64,000 nt of DNA, taken from positions 248,001-312,000 of the forward strand of contig AZWL01000004.1 of the NCBI GenBank assembly GCA_000514715.1, written 5' to 3'. The first letter of the stretch is position 1, and the number at the start of each line of letters is the position of its first letter. Made by a program: the position numbers and the translations under genes. Shown one piece after another: positions 26,741-36,989 of the stretch. The notes under the pieces are model-generated. The model was not told where the DNA came from. It ran no database searches and saw only the letters and a program-made list of their open reading frames with translations. Origin of the DNA: Streptomyces sp. CNH099. GTDB lineage: Bacteria; Actinomycetota; Actinomycetes; Streptomycetales; Streptomycetaceae.

Positions 26741-27805
26741 GTGACCACCCGAAGAACCTTCCTCGCCGGCGCCGCGGGCGCCGGACTCGCCGCGGCCGCC
26801 GGCCTGCGGCCCGCCGCCACGGCCTGCGCCGCCGAGCCGTCCCCGTACGTGCACGCCTTCTACTACTCGTGGTACGGAAACCCCGGCCACCACGGCTCGT
26901 GGGTGCACTGGCAGCAGGGCGGGCACACGCCGCCCGACGACGTCGGCGCCGACTTCTACCCCGCCCTGGGCGCGTACGACTCGGGCGACTACGACGGCGC
27001 CGTCGCCCAGCACATGGCGTGGGCGCGGCAGGCCGGCATCGGCGTGCTGGCGTACAGCTGGTGGGGCCGCGGCAGCTACGAGGACCGCCGCGCGGCCGGG
27101 GTGCTGGACGCGGCGGCGGCCGCGGGCCTGCAGCTCGCCTGGCACATCGAGCCCTACGCGGGGCGCGACGCGGCGTCGGTCGTCGACGACGTGGCGTACC
27201 TGGAGGAGAACTACGGCGCCCATCCGGCCTACCACCGGGCGGCGGACCGGGGCGGGCGCTGCGCGTACTACGTCTTCCACAGCCTGAACACCACCGACTG
27301 GGCGCCGATCGCGGCGATCCGGGACAGCGCCCTGGTGCTGGCGCAGACCACGGACGTCTCCCGCGTCGAGCACTTCGGCGGCATCTACACGTACGACGCC
27401 ATCGCCGGCGCGAACGACCCGGACTGGGCGGGCGTCGCCGCCTGGTGCCGCGCGAACGACTACGTGTGGGCGCCGTCCATCGGCCCCGGCTACCTCGACG
27501 ACCGCGCCGTGCCGGGCAACACCACGCCGACCGTGGACCGCGCGGACGGCGCGGTGTACGACCGCAGCTGGGGCCACGTGCTGGACCCGCGGAAGGGCGG
27601 GCCGGCGGACTGGGTGACGCTCACGTCGTTCAACGAGTGGCACGAGGGCAGCCAGCTGGAGCCGGCCGCGGCCGCGCCCCCGCTGCCGGTCTACCTCACG
27701 TACGACGGCGCCTACGGGCGTACGGGCGCGGCCGCCGAGACCGCGTACCTGGACCGGACCCGGCACTGGGTGACCGAGTTCGAGAAGGCGTCCGGGCGGG
27801 GCTGA
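26741..27805 (+). CDS. GH99 endo-alpha-mannosidase/mannanase-like glycosidase, Tat-exported
   Basis: 354 residues. A twin-arginine signal (TTRRTFLAGAAGAGLAAAAG) predicts export by Tat. The mature domain starts VHAFYYSWYGNP and carries the GH99 signature TSFNEWHEGSQLEP near the end, with Glu299 and Glu302 at the positions of the family's catalytic acid pair. GH99 enzymes cleave internal alpha-1,2-mannosidic bonds in mannan or glucosylated high-mannose N-glycans through a neighbouring-group mechanism. A GAGAGAGGAG ribosome site precedes the GTG. It is last in the sugar operon and ends at a bidirectional hairpin. Confidence 0.88.
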   Translation: MTTRRTFLAGAAGAGLAAAAGLRPAATACAAEPSPYVHAFYYSWYGNPGHHGSWVHWQQGGHTPPDDVGADFYPALGAYDSGDYDGAVAQHMAWARQAGIGVLAYSWWGRGSYEDRRAAGVLDAAAAAGLQLAWHIEPYAGRDAASVVDDVAYLEENYGAHPAYHRAADRGGRCAYYVFHSLNTTDWAPIAAIRDSALVLAQTTDVSRVEHFGGIYTYDAIAGANDPDWAGVAAWCRANDYVWAPSIGPGYLDDRAVPGNTTPTVDRADGAVYDRSWGHVLDPRKGGPADWVTLTSFNEWHEGSQLEPAAAAPPLPVYLTYDGAYGRTGAAAETAYLDRTRHWVTEFEKASGRG

Positions 27806-27824
27806 GCCGACGCCGCCCCGACGA

Positions 27825-27849
27825 GGCCGGGCCCCGGCGGGGCCCGGCC
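27825..27849. terminator. Bidirectional terminator between the GH99 and parE genes
   Basis: Perfect 11-bp stem GGCCGGGCCCC / GGGGCCCGGCC with loop GGC between two convergent stop codons, so it can end both transcripts. Confidence 0.8.
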
Positions 27850-27852
27850 GAC

Positions 27853-29967
27853 TCAGGTATCGATCCGCGAACGGTCCAGGGTGGCCGCCGAGTTGGTGAT
27901 GAACTCCTTGCGGGGGGCGACCTCGTTGCCCATCAGCAGGTTGAACACCTGCTCGGCGGCCTCCAGGTCGCTGATGTTGATCCGCCGCAGTGTGCGGTAC
28001 CGCGGGTCCATCGTGGTCTCGGCGAGCTGGTCGGCGTCCATCTCGCCGAGGCCCTTGTAGCGCTGGATGGACTCCTTGAAGCGCGTGCCCTTGCGCTGCA
28101 GTTCGAGCAGGGTCTCGCGCAGCTCGCTGTCCGAGTACGTGTAGATGTACTTGTCCTGGCCCTTCTTCGGCTGGATCAGCTCGATGCGGTGCAGCGGCGG
28201 CACCGCGGAGAAGACCCGGCCCTCCTCGACCATCGGGCGCATGTAGCGCTGGAAGAGGGTGAGCAGCAGGGTGCGGATGTGCGCTCCGTCGACGTCGGCG
28301 TCGGCGAGGAAGATCACCTTGCCGTAGCGCGCCTGGTCGATGTCGAACGTCCGCCCCGAGCCGGCCCCTATCACCTGAATGATCGCGCTGCACTCGGCGT
28401 TCTTCAACATGTCCGCGACGGAGGCCTTCTGGACGTTGAGGATCTTGCCGCGGATCGGCAGCAGGGCCTGGAACTCGGAGTTGCGGGCGAGCTTGGCCGT
28501 GCCCAGCGCGGAGTCGCCCTCGACGATGAACAGCTCGGAGCGCTCCACGTCGTCGCTGCGGCAGTCGGCGAGCTTGGCGGGCAGGGAGGAGGACTCCAGC
28601 GCGGTCTTGCGGCGCTGCGCCTCCTTGTGCTGCCGGGCGGCGATCCGGGTACGGGCCGCGGCCACGGCCTTCTCCAGCACCGCGCGCGCCTGCTGCTTGG
28701 CGTCCCGCTTGGTGGACGTCAGGAACGCCTTCAGCTCCTTGGCGACGACCTGGGCGACGATCCGGGACGCCGCCGAGGTGCCCAGCACCTCCTTGGTCTG
28801 GCCCTCGAACTGCGGCTCGGAGAGCCGGACCGTGACGACGGCGGTCAGGCCCTCCAGCGCGTCGTCCTTGACGATGTCGTCCTCGGCGACGCGCAGCAGC
28901 TTCAGGCTGCGCAGGGCGTCGTTGACGGTGCGGGTCAGGGAGCGCTCGAAGCCGGTGAGGTGGGTGCCGCCCTTGGGGGTGGCGATGATGTTGACGAAGG
29001 AGCGGATCGTGGTGTCGTACCCGGTGCCCCAGCGCAGCGCGACGTCGACGCCGAGGTCGCGGGTGACCTCGGTCGGCGTCATGTGCCCGCGGTCGTCGAG
29101 CACCGGGACGGTCTCCTTGAACGTCCCCTGCCCGGACAGCCGCAGCACGTCGCAGACGGGCCGGTCGGGGGCGAGGAACTCGCAGAACTCGCTGATCCCG
29201 CCGTCGTAGCGGAAGGTCTCGGTGGTGTGCTCGGCCTTGTCGGCGGAGCGCTCGTCGCGCACGACGAGCGTGAGGCCGGGCACGAGGAAGGCGGTCTGCC
29301 GGGCGCGCGCGTGCAGGTCGTCGAGGGACAGCTCGGCGTCCTTGAGGAAGATCTGCCGGTCCGGCCAGAAGCGGATGCGGGTGCCCGTCCGGCTCTTGGG
29401 GACCTTCTTGCCCTTGACCAGGCCGCTCGCCGGCTCGAAGGAGTCGTCGGGGCTCTTGCCCGAGAACCGCCCGGGCACGCCGCGGCGGAAGCTCATCGCA
29501 TGCGTCCTGCTGGAGAGGTCGACCTCGACGTCGAGCCGGGCGGACAGCGCGTTGACCACGGAGGCGCCGACGCCGTGGAGACCGCCGGAGGCCGCGTACG
29601 AGCCGCCGCCGAACTTGCCGCCGGCGTGCAGTTTGGTCAGCACGACCTCGACACCGGGCAGGCCGGTCTTCGGCTCGATGTCGACGGGGATGCCGCGGCC
29701 GTCGTCGTCGACCTGCACGGAGCCGTCGGCGGCGAGCAGGACCCGGATGTTCCGGCAGTGTCCGCCCAGGGCCTCGTCGACGGAGTTGTCGATGATCTCC
29801 CACAGACAGTGCATGAGGCCGCGGCTGTCGGTGGAGCCGATGTACATGCCGGGCCGCTTGCGGACGGCCTCAAGGCCCTCCAGGACGAGCAGGTGCCGCG
29901 CGGTGTAATTGGAGCCGTCGCGCTCGGCGGCGGCCAGCACGGACGGCACGGTCGTGTCGGCGGTCAC
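27853..29967 (-). CDS. parE: DNA topoisomerase IV subunit B (ParE)
   Basis: 704 residues. GHKL ATPase motifs: EIIDNSVDEALGG, DDGRGIP and GLHGVGASVVNALS. TOPRIM motifs: FIVEGDSALGTAK and DADVDGAHIRTL, binding Mg2+ for strand cleavage; then the C-terminal QRYKGLGEMDADQL. With ParC it makes the chromosome-decatenating enzyme. The GTG start at 29967 follows GAGGAG at eight bases. Length is shorter than GyrB of enterobacteria, as expected for ParE. A LexA-like box and a 14-bp palindrome lie upstream. Confidence 0.93.
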   Translation of the reverse strand: MTADTTVPSVLAAAERDGSNYTARHLLVLEGLEAVRKRPGMYIGSTDSRGLMHCLWEIIDNSVDEALGGHCRNIRVLLAADGSVQVDDDGRGIPVDIEPKTGLPGVEVVLTKLHAGGKFGGGSYAASGGLHGVGASVVNALSARLDVEVDLSSRTHAMSFRRGVPGRFSGKSPDDSFEPASGLVKGKKVPKSRTGTRIRFWPDRQIFLKDAELSLDDLHARARQTAFLVPGLTLVVRDERSADKAEHTTETFRYDGGISEFCEFLAPDRPVCDVLRLSGQGTFKETVPVLDDRGHMTPTEVTRDLGVDVALRWGTGYDTTIRSFVNIIATPKGGTHLTGFERSLTRTVNDALRSLKLLRVAEDDIVKDDALEGLTAVVTVRLSEPQFEGQTKEVLGTSAASRIVAQVVAKELKAFLTSTKRDAKQQARAVLEKAVAAARTRIAARQHKEAQRRKTALESSSLPAKLADCRSDDVERSELFIVEGDSALGTAKLARNSEFQALLPIRGKILNVQKASVADMLKNAECSAIIQVIGAGSGRTFDIDQARYGKVIFLADADVDGAHIRTLLLTLFQRYMRPMVEEGRVFSAVPPLHRIELIQPKKGQDKYIYTYSDSELRETLLELQRKGTRFKESIQRYKGLGEMDADQLAETTMDPRYRTLRRINISDLEAAEQVFNLLMGNEVAPRKEFITNSAATLDRSRIDT

Positions 29968-30039
29968 TCAGTTCGCTCCTCGCTGAATTCGGGCCCGGGT
30001 GGCGGTGGCGGGCCTCATCTGCCGGTCAGAGGGTACCGA

Positions 30040-30053
30040 GGCTCTATAGAGCC
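30040..30053 (-). promoter_or_regulatory. 14-bp perfect palindrome in the parE leader
   Basis: GGCTCTATAGAGCC, with flanking GTACC/GGTAC able to extend the stem across a two-base bulge. It lies 73 bases before the parE start on the transcript side of the presumed promoter, so it may be an operator or an RNA hairpin in the leader. Confidence 0.5.
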
Positions 30054-30094
30054 GGTACGCAGCCACCCGCATGTGAGTCGATACTAGTCCCGTT

Positions 30095-30110
30095 TCGAGC
30101 GCATGTTCGA
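30095..30110 (-). promoter_or_regulatory. LexA (SOS) box upstream of parE
   Basis: TCGAGCGCATGTTCGA differs at one base from the actinobacterial LexA consensus TCGAAC-N4-GTTCGA. On the minus strand its TCGAAC half lies 18 bases before TAGTAT (30086-30081), a plausible -10, so LexA would cover the -35 region of a parE promoter. The rest of 29968-30399 holds no convincing gene. Confidence 0.6.
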
Positions 30111-30399
30111 TCCCTCGGAGGGGTGATTCGTTTATCACGTTCCCTTACGCGCATGAACCATTTAGGCTCCGGGCACGTCCTCATGAACAACCGGCAACCC
30201 AGCCGGGGAGGCCAACAAGGACCAAAGGCGCTCAATACGGCACAAGCACGACAAGCACTACGGCTCATCCGCCGCCACCTGGCGACATCGGCCCTGGTGA
30301 GGGAGGCTTTCCCGATTCCGAGCCACGAGCGGGAACGTTTTCGGCCTGGTTGGATGTTGACCCTGGTACGACAGCTCGTCGAGCTAGAGAAGAGGCGAC

Positions 30400-30630
30400 G
30401 TGACTACTGTTCTGACTCCCGCAAGCCCGCTGACGGCCGCCGACCGGTGCGACCGCTGTGGCGCCCAGGCTTACCTGCGTGTTGTCCTGACGAGCGGCGG
30501 CGACCTGCTCTTCTGCGCACACCACGGCCGTAAGTTCGAGCCGGAGCTCAAGAAGATCGCTGCCGAGATACAGGACGAGACGGAGCGGCTGCAGGCCACT
30601 CCCGCGTCGGCAGCCGCCGAAGAACGCTGA
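30400..30630 (+). CDS. Small zinc-ribbon-like protein, DUF7455 family
   Basis: 76 residues. Two cysteine/histidine knuckles, CDRCG and CAHHG, could bind one zinc ion; the C-terminal half is a charged helix. It is the small conserved protein that I recall next to parE and hrdB in Streptomyces genomes. The start is the GTG at 30400 with AGAGG five bases upstream. It ends before a good hairpin. Function unknown; nucleic-acid or protein binding is a guess from the fold. Confidence 0.85.
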   Translation: MTTVLTPASPLTAADRCDRCGAQAYLRVVLTSGGDLLFCAHHGRKFEPELKKIAAEIQDETERLQATPASAAAEER

Positions 30631-30678
30631 CACCTCGACGTCAGCCCGACGAGCCTCGTCCGGCCCCGGGCCGGACCC

Positions 30679-30709
30679 AGGCGGTCACCCCTGCGGGGGG
30701 TGGCCGCCT
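30679..30709 (+). terminator. Terminator after the DUF7455 gene
   Basis: 13-bp stem AGGCGGTCACCCC / GGGGTGGCCGCCT with one wobble pair, five-base loop, 48 bases after the stop. It may also serve the convergent protease gene. Confidence 0.75.
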
Positions 30710-30868
30710 CGTCGGTTTCCGGGGCGGTTCGGGGTTCAGGCTCCGGGGCGGTTCCGGGGGTGCCCCTTCAGGAGCCGCTTCACGGCGGCACTGCGGCCCG
30801 GGGGCGCACGGCGGGGGAGCAACCCCGCAGACACACCCGCGCGTCCCGTGGGAACGCGCCAGCGGCCT

Positions 30869-31714
30869 TCAGGAGGGTTTTCCCGATCCGGCGGCGTCCC
30901 TGACCGTCGCCACGGCCGCGGAGATGCGCGTGTAGACGCCCGGGCGGCCCTTCTCCCCGCAGCCCTGCCCCCACGAGACCAGGCCCACCAGCCGTCCCCG
31001 TACGACCAGCGGGCCGCCGCTGTCGCCCTGGCAGGCGTCCCGGCCGCCGCGCATCAGCCCCGCGCAGACCATGGACTCGGCGGTGTAGCGGCCCTCGGAG
31101 CTGCCGGGGTACGCCCGCTCACAGGCGGCGTCCGGCAGCACCTCGATGTCCGCGGCGTGCAGCGTCGTGGGGTGGCCGGCGTCGCCGCCGGTCTCGCCCC
31201 AGCCGTACACGCGGGCGGGCGAGCCCGGCTCGTACGCCGGGTCGTCGGGCTTCGCCGCCAGCCGCAGGGACCGCCCCGTCGCGGCCGGACGGTCCAGGTA
31301 CAGCACGGCCACGTCACCGGCGTTGGTCCAGCTGTCGTAGTCGGGGTTCACCCACACCCGCTCGACGCCGAACTCCTTCCCGGCGGTGCTCGTGAGGTCC
31401 CCGCGGCCGGCCACGACCGCCAGGTCGCCGACCTTGCTCCAGTGCACCCCGAGGGTCTCCTCGGCGAGGCAGTGCGCGGCGGTCAGGACGGCCTCGCGGG
31501 ACACGAGCACACCCGCGCAGAACTGCCCCGACCGCTCGTCGCCGAAACGCTTCCGGCTGGTCAGCGCGACGGTCCAAGGGCTGTCGTCGATCCGCACCGG
31601 TTGCCCCCCGACGACCACGCCGTCCGCCGCCGCCGGCGGCGCCTGCCCCAGCACGGCCGAGGGCAGCAGCACGGCGACGGCGGCGGCGACGAGCGAGCGG
31701 AGGCGCGGACGCAT
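30869..31714 (-). CDS. Secreted trypsin-like serine protease (S1A)
   Basis: 281 residues from MRPRLRSL at 31714 (AGGGAG upstream; the frame is open to 31756). A Sec signal peptide covers about residues 1-30. The catalytic triad is His81 (LTAAHC), Asp134 (GDVAVLYL) and Ser232 (GDSGGP). Asp226, six before the serine, matches Asp189 of trypsin and predicts cleavage after Lys/Arg. The mature N-terminus VVVGGQPV fits an activation site. C-terminal GRPGVYTRIS is typical. It lies 74 bases after hrdB in the same direction, without an obvious terminator between them. Confidence 0.92.
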   Translation of the reverse strand: MRPRLRSLVAAAVAVLLPSAVLGQAPPAAADGVVVGGQPVRIDDSPWTVALTSRKRFGDERSGQFCAGVLVSREAVLTAAHCLAEETLGVHWSKVGDLAVVAGRGDLTSTAGKEFGVERVWVNPDYDSWTNAGDVAVLYLDRPAATGRSLRLAAKPDDPAYEPGSPARVYGWGETGGDAGHPTTLHAADIEVLPDAACERAYPGSSEGRYTAESMVCAGLMRGGRDACQGDSGGPLVVRGRLVGLVSWGQGCGEKGRPGVYTRISAAVATVRDAAGSGKPS

Positions 31715-31788
31715 GGGTCTCCCTGACGACGTGAGGCATCGGGTGGTCGTGTCCACTCAGCCTCGGTCAGCAGGGCGCGGGCCGCACC

Positions 31789-33390
<1,602 letters not shown>

Positions 33391-33980
33391 GAACAACCTC
33401 TCGAAACGATGGGAACGACCGGCGGCGGGGATGGACCACCGGCGTAGAGGCGGAACCGCGATAAGCGCGCCACCACCTCTTAGGTCATCGCGCCTTCCCG
33501 CACAGCGTTACGCCCAATCCACGTGGCCCAGGTCACAATCTACCGCCCCCGGGCCGACTGTACGAAAGCAGCCCGGCGAGCGCCCGCCCGTCCGGGCGGC
33601 CCGGGGGGCGCGTGGGCGCCCGGGGCGGGCGTGTCGTGCGCCCGAGGGAGGACCGTCGCGCGCCGGGTGGCACGGGGCGGGCGGGCCGGGCGGGGCCCGG
33701 CGGGCGCGCGGGGGGCGGTGCTGCGGCTGTGCCGCGGCGGTTCCGGGGGCTCGTGTACGTGCCGGGCGCGGCCGGGGTCCGCGGGGACGTCGAGCGCCGC
33801 GCCTCCGCGGCTCCGCGGCTCCGCGTATCCCAGCTCCGCGGCTCCGGGCCCGCCGGTGCGCGGCAGGCCCGGCCGGCCGCGGGGGCGGCACGACGCCGCC
33901 GCCCCCGCGGCGGGGCCGGCGGCGGTGTCGTGCCCGTACCGGCGGCAGCGCGCGGCCGGTGCCGCGCCCGTACCCCGCCG
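33391..33980. other. Intergenic region: whiH 3' end and hrdB promoter region
   Basis: About 590 bases without a convincing gene. The part nearest hrdB (33480-33540) is less GC-rich and must hold the hrdB promoter(s); I could not fix -35/-10 boxes with confidence. The rest is extremely GC-rich with short CTCCGCGG repeats near 33800-33845 and the whiH terminator. Confidence 0.5.
33876..33911 (-). terminator. Terminator after whiH
   Basis: Perfect 14-bp stem GCCGCGGGGGCGGC / GCCGCCCCCGCGGC with an eight-base loop, about 70 bases beyond the whiH stop on the minus strand. Confidence 0.7.
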
Positions 33981-34934
33981 TCAGTGCTCGCGCGGCGCCG
34001 GCACGACGCGGTCGCCCGTGCCGATCTCGGCGTGCACGGCGAGCAGCTGCCGCATGGCCGACTCGGCCGCGGCGCCGTCGCCGCTGCCGAGCGCCTCCAC
34101 GATGTGCACGTGGTGGCCGACGGCCGCCTCGCTCGGCCGGTCGCAGCCGCCGGCGGGGCCGCCGGAGACCTGCAGCGCCGCGGTGACCACGCCGGCCAGG
34201 TGCTCCAGCATCCGGTTCCCCGCGACCTGCAGGACCAGCGCGTGGAACTCGGCGTCGGCGCGGGCGAACGTGACCGCGTCGCCCTGCACCAGCGAGTGGC
34301 TCATGATCTCGGCCATGTCCGTCAGCCGCTGCTGGACGGCGCCGCGGCCGTGCCCGGCCGCGAGCCGGGCGGCCAGCGGCTCGATCGTCCAGCGCAGCTC
34401 GCACAGCTCCCGGCGCTGGTCCTCGCGCTGCGGGCCGAAGGCCCGCCACTCGATGATGTCCGGGTCGAGGAGGTTCCAGTCGCTGACCGGGCGGACCCGG
34501 GTGCCGACGTTGGGGCGGGCGCTGACGAGGCCCTTGGCCTCCAGCACGCGCAGGGACTCGCGCACCACGGTGCGCGAGACCTCGAAGCGCTGCCCGATCT
34601 CCTCGGGCACGAGCGGACGGTCGGCGCCCAGATCGCCGGAGACGATCATCTGGCCGAGCTGCTGGACGAGTTGGCCGTGGAGGCCGCGGCCCCGGCTGGT
34701 CGCCGCGCGGCGGCCGACGCGGCCGATCTCCTGCTCCCCGGCGTCCCACCCGGTCGGCGCGGGGGCCGGCGCGGCGGGGCCGGGGCCGGGGGCGGCCGCC
34801 GGGGGGACGGGGGCTGCGGCGGGAGCGGCGGCCGCGTGGCCGTCCGCGTACGGGTAGCGGTCGAGATCCCCGTGGCCGGCGAAGCCGGACTCGGAGGAAC
34901 GGGCCGTCATCATGGTCTGCGCAAGGGTACTCAC
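33981..34934 (-). CDS. whiH: Sporulation regulator WhiH (GntR family)
   Basis: 317 residues from the GTG at 34934 (AAAGG four bases upstream), giving STLAQTMMTARS, the known WhiH-like N-terminus. A variable Ala/Pro linker follows (about 35-65), then GRVGRRAA and the GntR winged helix (PLVPEEIGQRFEVSRTVVRESLRVLEAKGLV), and an FCD-type domain (ADAEFHALVLQVAGNRML), ending VVPAPREH. WhiH acts in aerial hyphae at the onset of sporulation septation, and its gene is transcribed by sigma WhiG in S. coelicolor. It lies directly upstream of hrdB in the same direction. Confidence 0.93.
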   Translation of the reverse strand: MSTLAQTMMTARSSESGFAGHGDLDRYPYADGHAAAAPAAAPVPPAAAPGPGPAAPAPAPTGWDAGEQEIGRVGRRAATSRGRGLHGQLVQQLGQMIVSGDLGADRPLVPEEIGQRFEVSRTVVRESLRVLEAKGLVSARPNVGTRVRPVSDWNLLDPDIIEWRAFGPQREDQRRELCELRWTIEPLAARLAAGHGRGAVQQRLTDMAEIMSHSLVQGDAVTFARADAEFHALVLQVAGNRMLEHLAGVVTAALQVSGGPAGGCDRPSEAAVGHHVHIVEALGSGDGAAAESAMRQLLAVHAEIGTGDRVVPAPREH

Positions 34935-34997
34935 GAAACCTTTGTCGGCGGGCGTCCCGGCCGCCTTGAGGGCTTTGGTGAAAAGCACACGAAAGGG

Positions 34998-35022
34998 TGA
35001 TCGCCCAGCGTCCCTCCATTGA
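34998..35022 (-). promoter_or_regulatory. Candidate sigma-WhiG promoter of whiH
   Basis: On the minus strand TCAA (35022-35019), 13 bases, then GGCGATCA (35005-34998). This resembles the WhiG/FliA pattern TAAA...GCCGATAA, but the spacer is two bases short of the usual 15. It sits about 64 bases before the start. Chosen because whiH is known to depend on WhiG. Confidence 0.35.
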
Positions 35023-35066
35023 CGCCGCTCCGGCGCGGAACCGGCGGGAAAACGATAGGAAACCGG

Positions 35067-36989
35067 CTAATCACCAGGCGAGTTGAACACCCTCCGGACA
35101 AACCCCGGACCGCCGCCCCGCCCGAGGGCGCGCCCCAGGGAGCGGGCGCGGCCCGCGGTGAGGACGTACGCGCAGAGGAGGGCGCCGAGGGACAACACCA
35201 GCGCGTGCCCGAAGGGTTGGGCGGGCACGCCGAACACGCCGCCGAGGTGCGGCCGGCCCTCCGGCCACGGGATGTGCAGCAGGCGCATGAGCTGCAGCGG
35301 GAGTTCTCCGAGCCGGCGTACGGCGTCGGTGCCGGCCAGCGCGTGCACGCCGGGGGCGACGGCGACGGGCACGGTGAGCACGGCGGCCAGCCCCAGCGAC
35401 GCCGACGTGAACAGCCCGGCGGCCAGCACGCCCGTCCACGCGCAGCCGACCGTCACGCCCGCCCAACTCAGCAGCTGCAGGCCGCCGTCCGCGGGCATGT
35501 CCACGACGTCGCCGAAGAGCACGAGCAGCGCCGTGGCGTCCGCGAGCAGAACGGCGACGAAGAGCAGCAGCGCCACGGCCGTGCTGACGGTGAGCTTGGC
35601 GAAGAGCAGGCCGAGACGGCGCGGCACGGCGCCGACGGCGGGGGTGAGCGAGGGGAAGCTGAACTCCTGGCCGAAGGCGTGCGCACCGATCAGCCCGGCG
35701 CCGATCGCGGCGGGTGGCAGCGGGAACACCGGCGCCCAGCCGGTGAGTGTGCGGACGGCGGAGTCGTCGGCGACGGCGGCGCCGCCCGCGGAGTGCGCGA
35801 GGAAGGCGGCTCCGGCGACGGAGGCGGCGAGGGTGCCGGCGGCGGCGACGCGGGGCAGCCGGGAGCCGGAGGCGGCGCGGCGCAGCTCGTAGCGCAGGGG
35901 GTGGGCGGGGCCGGGGAGCCAGCGGCGGCGGAGCGGGCCGGCGAAGGGGGCGTCGCCGGAGGCGCCGAGGGAGGGGTCGGCGGGGTCGGCGCGGTCGGTA
36001 GGGCCGGTGGCGTCCGCGGGCTCGGTGTCGGTACCGGTGTCTGTGCCGGGGCGGGTGTCGGGGCGGGTGTCGGTGCCGGGTTCCAGGGTGGCGGTTGCGG
36101 TGGGAGGGCCGGCGAGCACGGACTCGTGGGAGGAGGCGGTGAGTTGGTGCAGCAGGATGCCGTTGCGGTACGCCAGTTCGCCGACGGCGGCGCTGTCGGT
36201 CCCGTAGACGGCCAAGGCGCCGCCGTCCCGGCGCTCCACCTCGATGCGCCGCTCCGGCGTGCTGGCCTGCCGCGTCAGATAGCTGGCGAACCGCTCGGCC
36301 TGCGGCGTTCTGATGATCACGCAGGGGCGCAGCCGCAGCCGGGCGAAGTCGTCGGCCTCCTCGTCGGCGACGAGCCGGCCGGCGCGCAGCGTCAGGACGC
36401 GGTCCGCGAAGTGGGCGGCGACGCGGGGCTGGGCGGTGGCGAGCACGACGCAGACGCCGGCGGCGGCCAGCTCGCGCAGCAGTCCGTAGTAGAAGGCCGC
36501 CTCCCGGCGGGGCAGGTCGCGTACGGGGTCGTCGAGCAGCAGGGAGTGCGGCTGGCCGAGGAGGGCGGTGGCGAGGCCGAGGCGGCGGTCCATGCTGAGG
36601 GAGAGGGCGTCGAGCCGATCGTCGGCGAGCGCGTCGAGGCCGACGTGCGTGAGCAGGGCGTCGGCGCGGGCCGCGGGGACGCCGACGGCGGCGGCGAGCA
36701 TGCGCAGGTGGCCGAGCACGGTGCGGGCCGGGTGGCCCGAGACGTCGCCGAGCACGGCGCCGACCTCGCGGGCGGGGGCGGGGAGCCGGCTCAGCGGGCG
36801 GCCGTCGTAGAGCGCGATGCCCCGGCCAGCGTCCAGCTGGAGCATGAGGCGCAGCGCGGCGGTCTTGCCCGCGCCCGGCTCGCCGAGCAGCGCGGTGACG
36901 GTGCCCGCCTGAGCCTCGAACGTCAGGTCGCGCACGGCCGGGGGACGGCCGCTGCGGGGCCTGCTCGTGAGTCCGATGGCCTGGATCAC
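35067..36989 (-). CDS. ABC-type ATPase fused to a membrane domain, with degenerate ATPase motifs
   Basis: About 640 residues from the GTG at 36989 (GGGAGG five bases upstream). Residues 1-300 form an ABC ATPase with Walker A GEPGAGKT (36-43), but the signature is LSLSMDRR instead of LSGGQ (129-136), Walker B reads LLLDD (Asp instead of catalytic Glu) and the switch His is absent (LATAQP). A repetitive Thr/Asp/Pro linker (about 320-370, TDTRPDTRPGTDTGTDTEP) leads to six or so membrane helices (GAAFLAHSAGG ... ALVLSLGALLCAYVLTAG). It may be an exporter or a non-transport regulator. It lies just upstream of whiH, same direction. Substrate unknown. Confidence 0.75.
   Translation of the reverse strand: MIQAIGLTSRPRSGRPPAVRDLTFEAQAGTVTALLGEPGAGKTAALRLMLQLDAGRGIALYDGRPLSRLPAPAREVGAVLGDVSGHPARTVLGHLRMLAAAVGVPAARADALLTHVGLDALADDRLDALSLSMDRRLGLATALLGQPHSLLLDDPVRDLPRREAAFYYGLLRELAAAGVCVVLATAQPRVAAHFADRVLTLRAGRLVADEEADDFARLRLRPCVIIRTPQAERFASYLTRQASTPERRIEVERRDGGALAVYGTDSAAVGELAYRNGILLHQLTASSHESVLAGPPTATATLEPGTDTRPDTRPGTDTGTDTEPADATGPTDRADPADPSLGASGDAPFAGPLRRRWLPGPAHPLRYELRRAASGSRLPRVAAAGTLAASVAGAAFLAHSAGGAAVADDSAVRTLTGWAPVFPLPPAAIGAGLIGAHAFGQEFSFPSLTPAVGAVPRRLGLLFAKLTVSTAVALLLFVAVLLADATALLVLFGDVVDMPADGGLQLLSWAGVTVGCAWTGVLAAGLFTSASLGLAAVLTVPVAVAPGVHALAGTDAVRRLGELPLQLMRLLHIPWPEGRPHLGGVFGVPAQPFGHALVLSLGALLCAYVLTAGRARSLGRALGRGGGPGFVRRVFNSPGD

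Noticed and set aside
24965..30087. Open frames over 1600 codons on both strands across the sugar locus and parE
   Set aside because: High-GC shadows of the GH13, GH99 and parE genes; repetitive Arg/Ala/Gly composition and no domain.
30123..30533. Plus-strand open frame of 136 codons before the DUF7455 gene
   Set aside because: It overlaps the DUF7455 gene in another frame, has no good ribosome site and no recognisable similarity; the region fits a divergent promoter region.
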